The notes: generated by a model not told the origin, from the letters alone. Shown: positions 23,016 to 31,926, counted from the first letter of the stretch. The stretch: 41,298 nt of DNA from a virus (IMGVR_UViG_3300030329_002402:1-41298); one strand, 5' to 3'. Translations and numbers: made by a program.

Positions 23016-24142
23016 AGATGCTCGATCTATTTTCAGGCATCGGCGGATTCTCACTGGCGGCCAGTTGGGTCTGGGGCGATGATCTTGAGATTGCGGGATT
23101 CTGCGAGATTGATGAATACTGCGAAAAAGTGCTTAATAAGAATTTCCCTGGAGTGCCAGTATATAAAGATATTACACAATTAGATGGAAAACAGTTTAAA
23201 AACATTGATCTTATTACCGGCGGGTTTCCGTGCCAGGATATTTCGGTAGCGGGAAAAGGGAAAGGATTATTTAATGAAGAAACTGGAGAAAAAACACGAT
23301 CCGGTCTTTGGGTTGAAATGCTTAGAATCATTAGCGAAGTACGACCCAGATACGCACTTATTGAAAACGTTCCAATGCTCACTGTTCGAGGAGGAACCAG
23401 AGTCATTGCTGACCTTACCGAAATCGGGTATGACGCATCGTGGGATATTATATCGGCTCAAGACCGGGGAGCATTGCATAAAAGAGCCAGAATCTGGATT
23501 GTTGCCTACCCCGACCTCGGGGATATACAAACAGGACGTAATGGATTCCGGGGAGTATGCTCGAAAGATAGAGAAAAAAGGACATCAAATAATGTTACCA
23601 GCCGCAGTAAAGTTAAAGCAAACTTTTCCTACCCCAAGAGCTCAAATGACAAGACCGGTGAAAATAAGAGAAGGTGGGCATCGTTCCAATCTGGAAGAGG
23701 TGGTCGCAGAGAGAATGTTTCCGACTCCACAAGCATCGGATTATCAAGAAAAACCGACAAGCAAATCGTGGAAGGCGAAGGGAGGGGTGAATTACTGTCT
23801 GTCAAACCCGGAAATTCAAGAACAATGGAAGAAATTTCCAACTCCAACAGGAAGCGATCACAAAGGATGGAGTCGCAATCACAAAAGAGCCAACGATCCG
23901 ACAAACAGACTGGACTTCAGGGTGGAACCGGAAACGGGGGTTGGTGGGACGTTGAACCCCGAATGGGTTTGTTGGCTGATGGGGTATCCACCGAATTGGC
24001 TGGATGTTGGGATCGAGAACCAGACATCCCCAGAGTCACAACAGGTATCAAAGACAGAATCCATAAATTGCGAGGACTCGGAAACGCCATAGTGCCTCAG
24101 GTGGCTTATTATATTATGAAAAAGTTACATACTGAAATTTAG
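23012..24142 (+). CDS. dcm-like: C5-cytosine DNA methyltransferase, with a dual-coded target-recognition region
   Basis: The 376 residues show motif I LDLFSGIGGFSLA (4-16), motif IV GGFPCQD with catalytic Cys74, motif VI ENV (118-120), motif VIII HKRARIW (156-162) and motif IX/X RIHKLRGLGNAIVPQ (349-363). The enzyme methylates cytosine in DNA. The region between motifs VIII and IX, where the target recognition domain lies, is low in complexity (rich in S, R, K, N, Q, G). It has four spaced repeats: VAYPD (164), FSYPK (205), VSDST (236) and ISNSN (275). This stretch is also an open frame in the +1 frame. The first codon overlaps the previous stop. Confidence 0.9.
   Translation: MKMLDLFSGIGGFSLAASWVWGDDLEIAGFCEIDEYCEKVLNKNFPGVPVYKDITQLDGKQFKNIDLITGGFPCQDISVAGKGKGLFNEETGEKTRSGLWVEMLRIISEVRPRYALIENVPMLTVRGGTRVIADLTEIGYDASWDIISAQDRGALHKRARIWIVAYPDLGDIQTGRNGFRGVCSKDREKRTSNNVTSRSKVKANFSYPKSSNDKTGENKRRWASFQSGRGGRRENVSDSTSIGLSRKTDKQIVEGEGRGELLSVKPGNSRTMEEISNSNRKRSQRMESQSQKSQRSDKQTGLQGGTGNGGWWDVEPRMGLLADGVSTELAGCWDREPDIPRVTTGIKDRIHKLRGLGNAIVPQVAYYIMKKLHTEI
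23274..24092 (+). CDS. Nested gene in the +1 frame of the C5 methyltransferase
   Basis: An open frame of 272 codons lies wholly inside the methyltransferase gene. It contains ESLAKYDPDT, KTFQCSLFEEEPESL, LPKSGMTHRGILYRL (about 48-62), four PTP motifs (78-80, 119-121, 150-152, 189-191), and near the end GGTLNPEWVCWLMGYPPNWL (224-243). I know these motifs from stand-alone phage and bacterial proteins found with C5 methyltransferases, so this is unlikely to be a chance frame. AAAGGA lies about 8 nt before its ATG. Function is unknown. It may be a partner or specificity subunit, which is a guess. Confidence 0.72.
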   Translation: MKKLEKKHDPVFGLKCLESLAKYDPDTHLLKTFQCSLFEEEPESLLTLPKSGMTHRGILYRLKTGEHCIKEPESGLLPTPTSGIYKQDVMDSGEYARKIEKKGHQIMLPAAVKLKQTFPTPRAQMTRPVKIREGGHRSNLEEVVAERMFPTPQASDYQEKPTSKSWKAKGGVNYCLSNPEIQEQWKKFPTPTGSDHKGWSRNHKRANDPTNRLDFRVEPETGVGGTLNPEWVCWLMGYPPNWLDVGIENQTSPESQQVSKTESINCEDSETP

Positions 24143-24415
24143 TTGTTTGATTACTGTAAAATAAAAGATAAGAAATGTGTGTTTGCTACGGAGTCTACGT
24201 ATGACCCTGAAGTAGATGATTATCTATGGGAAACATATACGTTTTGCGGTGCAATGGTTGGTTCAGTAGATATAAGGGTAGATAATTTAAGCCTCTGCTG
24301 GCTGGATATGAGTAATAGTCAAAGGACTAAGCACATGAAAAAAATCAACAATGAAGTCATGCCTAAACGTGGTTACTATTATGACAAAGTAAGGAAAGGG
24401 TGGTTCAAGGCTTGA
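24143..24415 (+). CDS. Small Cys-rich hypothetical protein with TTG start
   Basis: This 90-residue protein begins right at the stop of the C5 methyltransferase (TAG then TTG). No ATG occurs before residue 38. It has Cys residues near both ends of its first half (DYCKIKDKKCVFATE, YTFCGAM, LSLCWLDM), a spacing suggestive of metal binding, and a basic C-terminus (YYYDKVRKGWFKA). I do not recognise it. It is the last gene with left-part composition. Confidence 0.45.
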   Translation: MFDYCKIKDKKCVFATESTYDPEVDDYLWETYTFCGAMVGSVDIRVDNLSLCWLDMSNSQRTKHMKKINNEVMPKRGYYYDKVRKGWFKA

Positions 24416-24475
24416 ATTTGGATATAAATATCTTTCAGTATTTAACATAGGTAAAGTTACAAGGGATAATATATT

Positions 24476-24796
24476 ATGAAGAAAGAATTAGCAATAAAAC
24501 TAAAAGAAAAAGCTGAAGACATAGCAAAGAAATTCAGCATATCAGAACGTGATTTCAACTTTTCTAATGAAACGTTTAGTGTTAGCTCTATCACACCACT
24601 AAGTGAAACAACTGCGAGTGTAGAGTTTAAGAAATCCTCAGGTAAGTATGGCGTTGCCTTTTGTTACTGGATTAATATGGGCGGTGGTCAGTGGCGATAC
24701 TTCTTCCCAACGTACGATCATTGTATTGGAGCAGAGAAACTTAGAGAAGTACTCCATGATGTAGAGAGGAGAAACTTCCCATTGAATTTTAAATGA
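24476..24796 (+). CDS. Hypothetical protein paired with the endonuclease gene
   Basis: The 106-residue protein begins MKKELAIKLKEKAEDIAKKF and has an alpha-beta plan with a GKYGVAFCYWINMGGGQW core. The family is unknown to me. It overlaps the endonuclease gene by ATGA, so they are translated together. An AAGGG site lies 10 nt before the ATG. Its AT-rich composition resembles the right part of the window and differs from the genes just upstream. Confidence 0.5.
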   Translation: MKKELAIKLKEKAEDIAKKFSISERDFNFSNETFSVSSITPLSETTASVEFKKSSGKYGVAFCYWINMGGGQWRYFFPTYDHCIGAEKLREVLHDVERRNFPLNFK

Positions 24797-25206
24797 TTGA
24801 TACCACTACTAAGGGTGGTATAGGTGAACTCGTAGTAGCTATAGATTTATTAAAGAAAGGATGGACGGTATTCTTTCCGATAGTAGATAACACAGGCTGT
24901 GATTTAATTGCGATGAAAGATAACGTAATTAAAACAATACAGGTTAAGTTTCATACCAAACCAAGCTCAGGTTCATCAGGTTCTATTAGTATAGATATGA
25001 GAAAGCGTACAGGCAGGAAGAATATTATCTCATGTAAGTGTAACGTAGTTGCTGTTCCATTGCAGAAGAAAGAATTGGGGATAGATACTGTAGTTTATAT
25101 ACCATACAACGGAGAGATAACGTTGTCCATTGCATTTAAGGACGCTAAGAATAACCAGACTTCAAAGCGTAGGTGGTATAAAGATTTCCTTGATGTGCCT
25201 ATTTAA
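24793..25206 (+). CDS. PD-(D/E)XK endonuclease family protein
   Basis: The 137-residue protein has KGGIGELVVAIDLLKKGW (7-24) with Glu12. It continues TGCDLIA with Asp37, and IQVKFH with Gln50 and Lys52. This E-D-QxK arrangement matches the PD-(D/E)XK fold as seen in the family of the intron endonuclease I-Ssp6803I and in related phage nucleases. No intron or split gene is visible around it, so it may be a free-standing homing or exclusion nuclease. It ends 2 nt before the stop of the convergent giant gene. Confidence 0.7.
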   Translation: MIDTTTKGGIGELVVAIDLLKKGWTVFFPIVDNTGCDLIAMKDNVIKTIQVKFHTKPSSGSSGSISIDMRKRTGRKNIISCKCNVVAVPLQKKELGIDTVVYIPYNGEITLSIAFKDAKNNQTSKRRWYKDFLDVPI

Positions 25207-25208
25207 TA

Positions 25209-28200
25209 CTATGGATTAAACTTATTTAGTTCTTCCATTGTAAACATTTCATCAAGTAAATCCATACGTTTATAAAATATTTCCATCAACTCTTTTGTAT
25301 CTTTCTTATGTTCTTCAGATAATTGGTCTGTAAAAGCCTTATAAAATAATTGACCGCCAGCTTGATCATCCCAATCTTCAGGATAGGGTCGCATTGAAAC
25401 TTTAATAGATGATCTAATTCTACTATTAATTTCCTTTATAACGTCACTTACTGCAAATTCATCACCTTTAGCCCCCCTGCGTTTAAACTCCTCATGTACA
25501 AGAAATGATCGGGTTTTTATAAAATCATTTTTAAGTTGCTGTATATCTCCACCCATACGCCCATTTGACAGTAGTGATTCTTTTAGAATCTTAACCCAAA
25601 AAGCATTTTCATTTATCTCACCCTTGCTAATAAGAGCCGCAAAAGAACTCTTTCTTTTTCCGTCTAAGTATGGGTACTTATCAACAAACTGATACTGTAA
25701 TCTTCTTTGGTCATCAAACTTTTTATTAATATCTTCATTTCTTTCTTCATATATACTCATTACCTGATTTAAAAGAGAGACATTCTTTCTTGTATAATCA
25801 ACACCAATTCTTTTCATAGCCTCAACATCACCCATCGCACCAATTTCATTCTTAATAAAATTTAAAAACTCAAACCCAAACTCTATTGGTACTGGTATGT
25901 ATCCATCTATTACATTGTTACCATAGTTATCATATAGATTACTGAATACACCAAGCATTTCTCCCTTTACGGCATAATCAATAAACTCCATCTCTTTATC
26001 TTTAAAATCTTTACCTATTAAATCTTTACCAAGTGCCATATTATAATAGTAATCATACACAGTTTTACCAGTTAAACCAGACATGGCAGCAAACTTCATC
26101 ATCGGGAATGGGTTACCGTCAACAACAAGGGGAAGTATAGCACGGTTATATGTGTTTTCTGTGACACGATAAGCAGTTCTATAAAATAATGTAAGTGGTT
26201 TTGATGCACCTTTAGCCATCCATAATGGGATATATGGAAGTTTAGTAACACCCTGCGTTGAAGCTTGTGATTTATACAGCGCACGTTTGTATAAGTCTCT
26301 AAACTTACCATCAGTCAGTACAAGATTGTCAAAGTTTTTTGATCTTAGCTTAGACATCATATAATCTATGTCTTCATTTTGTATCTTCATTGCATTTCTT
26401 AAAGCGTCACGTGCTGACCGCTTACTTTTAAAGAAGGCACTCTTTTTATTTAATAACAAATCAAATGAATCCCTTATGGCTGAGTCTGTAACTGCTACAG
26501 ATGCCCTACGATTAAATTTCTCTATAACTTTGAATGGCTGTGACAGTAGACCAAATGCTTTACCAGTAGGGGTTTTAAATTCCATTGAAAGCTCATCAAT
26601 ATTACCGCTAAGTGCTCCAATTTCATTGGTTAGTCTTTTGTATTTACTGTAATCTCCCGTAAGAATATTATAATAAGATTTAAAAACTTTCCCGAAACCA
26701 TACGATGTAATATTTTGTGTCTGACCTGTCATAAAGTTTTTTATAACAGCACTCGGACCTGATAAATAAACATTAGCTAAAGCTTTGCTTACAAACTTAC
26801 CAGATTGAGTCCAAGGGGTTATATCCTCACCGCCTAATGAAAGTTTTACAACTTCCTTAGCCCAGTTGTAAGTATCCCTATCATAATTATTACGTAACTT
26901 TACCAGCAATGGTGACGCTATCTTACCGGAAACTCCATCAGCATCAAAGTTTCTGAATAGTGCAACTGAATTTGATACCTGATTAGAATACTTCTGCATT
27001 ATTGTTGAAAAATCTTTTTCATAAAACTCTATAACCTCACCAATAACACGTTCCCTACCATCAATATCTGTAATTGATGAACCTATTTTAACCTTAGATA
27101 TGTTAGGAACTTCATCAAGTTGTATCATTGCATTAGTACCTTTTTCAACAAGAGCGTAAGGGGGTATGTCAAATTTTCTTGTGTTCAATATACCAAGAGG
27201 TTTGTTGCTTTCTGCAAATTCAATGTAATTATTTATTAATACAGCAAGGTCTTTTTTAGAAACGCCGGGATTCTGTGCCTCTAATATTGAAATGAACTGA
27301 TCTCTGTTTTTCTTAAAAAATGTTTTACCTCCATCAGTAAGAAATCTTGGAACATAATTTTCTTCATACAAAGACTCTGATAATGTTTTATTTATATCTA
27401 CTTTAACTTTCTTACCATCAGTATTTGTGACAAATGATTTCCTCTTCTTTAATATCTTTAACATATCTCCATTATCAAAAGATTCATCTGCAACTTTAAC
27501 CTTGTTACCTGCTGTATCAAAAACAGTAAGCAATGGTTTAAATATATCCTTACCCTTCTTACCACTACGAGCATCAACTCTTGCCTCAACATTATTTCTT
27601 ACCCCAAGCAGAAAAGTATTATCCATGAAATCTCTTTGTTTCTTACTCAGTTTGGCAAGTTTTTTCTTATCCCCAAGCTTTGCAACGCTACCCTCTGGTA
27701 TAAGCTTATTAATTTTTGAATCATTCAAACCGTAGGTAAGTGCATCAAAATCAGTGCTCTTACTAAAACCAAAGTCAGATATAAGATCATCAATAAATAC
27801 AGTAAATCTACCACGTACGATCTCTTTTGTATCTGAGTGGTCAACAAGCTTTCTTGATAGTGTAGCTCCTTCAACTCCAAGCTCATTCAGATTTGATTCA
27901 GGTGAAAAAACAGCACGCTTAACAAAATTTCTTATAGCTCCTACAGTTGAAGACTTCCCAGCAAGAACATCCAACGGCTTTGTTAATGGTATTGCAGTAT
28001 TCAGTTGTGCTTTTTCTATGGATGTATAATTTCTTTTAGACCTAAGCATCTTATCATACGTCATCATCTCTTCCATATTCATGCGGTCTGTAGTTCCAAA
28101 TGATTTAGTAAAGGCACGCCTCTTAAGCATACTCGCATCTTTTTTTGACATCCCCAAAGATTCTTCAGACTTTAAAATCTTATTGGCAAGTTTTTGATGG

Positions 28201-29909
28201 TCTTGATAGGCAAGTTTATTAATTGTTCTTAGTTTTAATCCTGATTTAAAGTTTAAAGGATTCTTTTTAAAGTAATCAACTGAGAGTTCTGTCTTATCTG
28301 GCAGTACGTTCTTATATTTTTTAAAGAAACTGTTTAAAACACCTTGCCTATTCACACCCTGCATCGTAAATGTATTATTTGCTACTCCATCTCTATCATT
28401 TAATACAAGATAAGAAAGAACGTGTTTCTTATTTTTTGCTTCCTTTACTCCAAGCAGCTGAACTACTTCATTAGGATTTGATTTATTTACAAATCTATTT
28501 CTAACGTACTCAGGTCTTTTTGTACTTAAATAAGTCTTCATAACATCTATTGATTCATTCGCAGACTTAATAACTTTTTTCTGTACGTTCTTATCGCCTA
28601 TAGATATTTCTACGCCTTCTTTAATTGCCTGTTTAATTCTTATTTTATCAGCACCTACCCCTATGTAATGACCTGCTGTGAATAGAGCACCCGTCATAAG
28701 ATGATCTGTAATGCCAGCATTTTCAGTAGGCTCTATACCAGCACCGCTAAGACTTGCTCCAAAACCCGCACTAAAAGCTAATGATGATTCAAGTGCCAAT
28801 GCTTTCTTAGTGGAACCCTGCAATGTACTTAACTTCGCTAACCCAAACGCACGTGGTAGTCCAGCCGCAGTAAAGAATAACCCATCTAAAAATGGTTTGG
28901 TAAGTCGTTCCTTTACAAAGAACTCATCATTTTCACCAAGCGGTATGGTTTTTTGCATAAATATACCTGAAGCAACCATATTATTAATACCAGTATCAAT
29001 AGCATTGGCTACCTTTATTCCTTTTTCTGGATCAAATTTAAATTTATGAGGTTTAATTCCCTTAATACGTGACATAAATTTTCCAACTTCATACTCACCA
29101 GAACCTAATTTAGTTACAAATTTTCTATAGTTTTGAGACTTACCTAATAATGTATTCTCTTTTATAACTCCAGCCTTTGATAGTATCTGATCTGTTTCAA
29201 TCTCAAGATTATTAGCACGTGTCATCAACTCCTTAAACTTACCAGACTTACCCTTAGCTTTCTTTATAACATTAGCATTCTTACGCAACTTTTCTATCCG
29301 TGTATACATTTTAGACGCGTCAGCTAATGCCTTTGTAGTCTTCACACCTGTGCCAACTATTTTTAAACCACCAAGTATACCACCAGTAGCAAATAAACCA
29401 ACACCAAATCCAGCAATCTGACCAACCGCACCAGCAACCTGATCAGACAGGTCTTCGCTTGGCATTATATCTTCTGTGAAGTCAACCCCAAGTGTTCCGG
29501 CTGGTAAGGGACTAAGCCCTTCTAAAAAGTTTCTTGCAAAACGTTCTATTACACCGGGGTCGCTTTGCATATTTTTGTGATCACCCTCTACAAATCTATC
29601 GTATTGATCAATAGTACTTAGAGGGACGTAATTAGTTAGCTTAGTTTTCTGTGGTAATTCTTCTTCAGGCTCTTCATCTACTAAGTTTATACTACTGAAG
29701 AAGTCTGAAGATACAACATCTTCTTCGTCTATTAAGTTTATATTGCTAAAGAAGTTTTCAGGGACAACGAAAGCAGACTCTTCTTCATCGTCTACTAAAT
29801 TTATATTATTAAAAAAATCTAACGGTGGTAGTAGAATATCCCCCGGCTCAATAGATGGATCATGTTCCTGTAAGGGTGAACCAGAAAATGGTTGATCTCC
29901 ATTTGACAT
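25209..29909 (-). CDS. Giant internal virion protein candidate (1566 aa)
   Basis: The protein is long, mostly helical and Lys-rich. Residues 29-81 carry three tandem copies of FFxxINLxDEE (31-42, 51-63, 69-80) in an acidic disordered tail. A Gly-rich hydrophobic stretch (about 131-167, GAVGQIAGFGVGLFATGG) could insert in membranes. Further Gly/Ala segments lie about 340-400 and 1290-1330. No lytic transglycosylase, polymerase or protease motif is visible. Large last genes of this kind in podoviruses form the ejected internal core. It is the final gene of the leftward block; TAGGT precedes the ATG by a few bases. Confidence 0.65.
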   Translation of the reverse strand: MSNGDQPFSGSPLQEHDPSIEPGDILLPPLDFFNNINLVDDEEESAFVVPENFFSNINLIDEEDVVSSDFFSSINLVDEEPEEELPQKTKLTNYVPLSTIDQYDRFVEGDHKNMQSDPGVIERFARNFLEGLSPLPAGTLGVDFTEDIMPSEDLSDQVAGAVGQIAGFGVGLFATGGILGGLKIVGTGVKTTKALADASKMYTRIEKLRKNANVIKKAKGKSGKFKELMTRANNLEIETDQILSKAGVIKENTLLGKSQNYRKFVTKLGSGEYEVGKFMSRIKGIKPHKFKFDPEKGIKVANAIDTGINNMVASGIFMQKTIPLGENDEFFVKERLTKPFLDGLFFTAAGLPRAFGLAKLSTLQGSTKKALALESSLAFSAGFGASLSGAGIEPTENAGITDHLMTGALFTAGHYIGVGADKIRIKQAIKEGVEISIGDKNVQKKVIKSANESIDVMKTYLSTKRPEYVRNRFVNKSNPNEVVQLLGVKEAKNKKHVLSYLVLNDRDGVANNTFTMQGVNRQGVLNSFFKKYKNVLPDKTELSVDYFKKNPLNFKSGLKLRTINKLAYQDHQKLANKILKSEESLGMSKKDASMLKRRAFTKSFGTTDRMNMEEMMTYDKMLRSKRNYTSIEKAQLNTAIPLTKPLDVLAGKSSTVGAIRNFVKRAVFSPESNLNELGVEGATLSRKLVDHSDTKEIVRGRFTVFIDDLISDFGFSKSTDFDALTYGLNDSKINKLIPEGSVAKLGDKKKLAKLSKKQRDFMDNTFLLGVRNNVEARVDARSGKKGKDIFKPLLTVFDTAGNKVKVADESFDNGDMLKILKKRKSFVTNTDGKKVKVDINKTLSESLYEENYVPRFLTDGGKTFFKKNRDQFISILEAQNPGVSKKDLAVLINNYIEFAESNKPLGILNTRKFDIPPYALVEKGTNAMIQLDEVPNISKVKIGSSITDIDGRERVIGEVIEFYEKDFSTIMQKYSNQVSNSVALFRNFDADGVSGKIASPLLVKLRNNYDRDTYNWAKEVVKLSLGGEDITPWTQSGKFVSKALANVYLSGPSAVIKNFMTGQTQNITSYGFGKVFKSYYNILTGDYSKYKRLTNEIGALSGNIDELSMEFKTPTGKAFGLLSQPFKVIEKFNRRASVAVTDSAIRDSFDLLLNKKSAFFKSKRSARDALRNAMKIQNEDIDYMMSKLRSKNFDNLVLTDGKFRDLYKRALYKSQASTQGVTKLPYIPLWMAKGASKPLTLFYRTAYRVTENTYNRAILPLVVDGNPFPMMKFAAMSGLTGKTVYDYYYNMALGKDLIGKDFKDKEMEFIDYAVKGEMLGVFSNLYDNYGNNVIDGYIPVPIEFGFEFLNFIKNEIGAMGDVEAMKRIGVDYTRKNVSLLNQVMSIYEERNEDINKKFDDQRRLQYQFVDKYPYLDGKRKSSFAALISKGEINENAFWVKILKESLLSNGRMGGDIQQLKNDFIKTRSFLVHEEFKRRGAKGDEFAVSDVIKEINSRIRSSIKVSMRPYPEDWDDQAGGQLFYKAFTDQLSEEHKKDTKELMEIFYKRMDLLDEMFTMEELNKFNP

Positions 29910-29923
29910 TAATACCTACTATG

Positions 29924-31294
29924 CTATCCAATACCCTGTTCTCTTGCCATTGTCTCAGCAAGTCCATAAAGACCAACACTCGAAAGAAAGTCAATAGTTT
30001 TTTGACTATTCCAAACACTCTTGGGTATATTTAATGTTCCAGTTTCTTCATCTCTATACTTACTAAAGTATTGAGCAACTTTAGATTTTAAATCCATATC
30101 GTAAGTTGCATTCATCACCCTCTGAAATCTTCGTGTTGTTAATTTATTCGTTCTAAATAGCTGTTCTGGTTCCGCCTCTACTATTTTTGGCTCAACCCCA
30201 CGACCAAGTGCTACATCTAATTTGTCCTTTAGTGTAGTTGGTTTCGCTTCACTTGTATCTTGCTGTAGAATCTTTTTAGTTTCTTTTTCTATACGTTGTT
30301 CTGTTTTTATTTTTCCAACCTTAGCACCATGCTTAGCACCACCTTTAGTAATCTCAGCACCAAACAAATTCATACTGTCAAGTTTTCTCCCAAGTTCAAC
30401 CACTCGTTCACCAGCTTCTTTCCTCCTATCATTAGAAAAATTCAAATTTGCCTCTACTGTCGCCCATTGAGCCATTCCCTTAACTAAAATATCTGCCTTA
30501 GATATTTTAGTTTTTAAGTCTTCAAAGTTTGTTAGTGGCAGAGCCTCTTTAGATGATGTTAAAAGTAAATCATTATAAGATTCTGGACCAGCAACCATAA
30601 GCTTATCAAAAAACATACCTTCTTTTAAATGTGGAAAAGTTTCATAAAACTTATCTTTTCCAAGGGCTTGAGCACTGTAATAAGATTTATACTTAGTTAA
30701 ATTATTTGATTCTGTTTTTAGCCTCTCATCTAATTCCATACTAAAACTATTACTTGGTTTTATATTGGCATACTCTTTAAGTAGATTTTGATCAGTAGCA
30801 CTAAAAATATTTTTATCTTTTAAGGTTTGTTCTATTGCTATTTTTCTATTCCATTTCACTTTTTCTGCATCAAATCTATGTCGAAAAGCCCTTTTATTAT
30901 TAATACCTCTTACGCCTTTTAGTAATTCACTAAACTCTTTTTCTCCTACATTACCAAAGTTATCAATATCCTTAATAAAACTAATAGATTCTGTATTAAG
31001 TTGAGTATCTTCTCTAAATTTACTATCAGCTTTTGCCTGATTTAACGTTGCATCCCTGTAAGCATTCTGACTTGAAATCTGTTCCATCTTAACACGTGCA
31101 TCAAGAGCATCTTTATTACTCTGTACATAGGCATTTTTTATTTGAATACCAAGGTTTCCAAGGAAAGATGCTAACACTTGCTCAGTTGATGGTGGCTGTT
31201 CAGGTTCTAAATATACAGGATCATAGTCCACTAACGTATTTCTTCTACGCTGTGGTAGCTGTGATAGTATCTGTGATGGATTAAACTGTGCCAT
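29924..31294 (-). CDS. Internal virion protein candidate (456 aa)
   Basis: The protein begins MAQFNPSQILSQLPQRRRNT. It is mostly helical and charged, with long coiled stretches about 60-330 and a C-terminal helical domain (TTRRFQRVMNATYDMDLKSK). No enzyme motif is seen. It lies between a Gly-rich protein and the giant gene in the order expected for podovirus internal core proteins. A good AGGAG site lies 7 nt before the ATG. Confidence 0.6.
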   Translation of the reverse strand: MAQFNPSQILSQLPQRRRNTLVDYDPVYLEPEQPPSTEQVLASFLGNLGIQIKNAYVQSNKDALDARVKMEQISSQNAYRDATLNQAKADSKFREDTQLNTESISFIKDIDNFGNVGEKEFSELLKGVRGINNKRAFRHRFDAEKVKWNRKIAIEQTLKDKNIFSATDQNLLKEYANIKPSNSFSMELDERLKTESNNLTKYKSYYSAQALGKDKFYETFPHLKEGMFFDKLMVAGPESYNDLLLTSSKEALPLTNFEDLKTKISKADILVKGMAQWATVEANLNFSNDRRKEAGERVVELGRKLDSMNLFGAEITKGGAKHGAKVGKIKTEQRIEKETKKILQQDTSEAKPTTLKDKLDVALGRGVEPKIVEAEPEQLFRTNKLTTRRFQRVMNATYDMDLKSKVAQYFSKYRDEETGTLNIPKSVWNSQKTIDFLSSVGLYGLAETMAREQGIG

Positions 31295-31308
31295 ATATTA
31301 ACTCCTAC

Positions 31309-31926
31309 TCAAATTAATACCCAACCTGTTCCAGGTTGAAATTCCCAATTTCTACCCATAGAGTCTTTATATGTTTCCCCATCTCTTGGTGTGCCAGTAT
31401 ATCCAGTAGGGATAAAGCCGTCATCTGGTTTAGTATAACTAAATATATCATAGTCTGTTTGACTCTGAAAACGTGTAAGTAACTCTGCTAACTGATCCTG
31501 ATAACCAACACGTTCACCACGTATACCGGATGTAAGATCAAGAAGAGCACCTTTAAAAGCCTGACCGTAGCCACGTTGTATATCTTCACGTGCTCCACCT
31601 ACCTGAGCACCAATAGCACCACCGCCAGCAAATCCTGTAGCACCACGTTGAAGTCTTGCACTTGAAGTAATACCTCCAAGCTCACCTACTGATGATTGAT
31701 AAGCACCTGACACTCCTTCAGAAAACTGTGAACGATATAATTCTTCTGAGTAGGGATCGTACTCAGGTATCATACTGCCATATGTAAGACCTGTTTTAGG
31801 ATCAGTCTTACCTAAAAAATCTTCAGTAGGCATACCAATACCTATATCGGTATAGGCTTGCCCTGTACTGTAAGGATCAGAAAATGATCTATAATATTCG
31901 TATGGATTTACTGTACCGTTAGACAT
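31309..31926 (-). CDS. Gly- and Tyr-rich virion protein (205 aa)
   Basis: The protein begins MSNGTVNPYEYYRSFSDPYS. The middle is Gly/Ala-rich (GATGFAGGGAIGAQVGGARE, about 95-114), which may be a membrane-active or packing segment. The C-terminus ends in NWEFQPGTGWVLI. I do not recognise a family. It directly follows the stop of the previous gene (TAA then ATG) and lies within the internal-virion cluster, so a virion role is inferred. Confidence 0.55.
   Translation of the reverse strand: MSNGTVNPYEYYRSFSDPYSTGQAYTDIGIGMPTEDFLGKTDPKTGLTYGSMIPEYDPYSEELYRSQFSEGVSGAYQSSVGELGGITSSARLQRGATGFAGGGAIGAQVGGAREDIQRGYGQAFKGALLDLTSGIRGERVGYQDQLAELLTRFQSQTDYDIFSYTKPDDGFIPTGYTGTPRDGETYKDSMGRNWEFQPGTGWVLI

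Noticed and set aside
22945-23406. Antisense open frame of 153 codons over the methyltransferase junction
   Set aside because: It opposes two well-supported genes, has no ribosome site and its sequence shows no recognisable motif.
24412-24475. Promoter before the endonuclease pair
   Set aside because: The gap is AT-rich and has TTGAAT, but no -10 at a suitable distance, so I did not annotate one.
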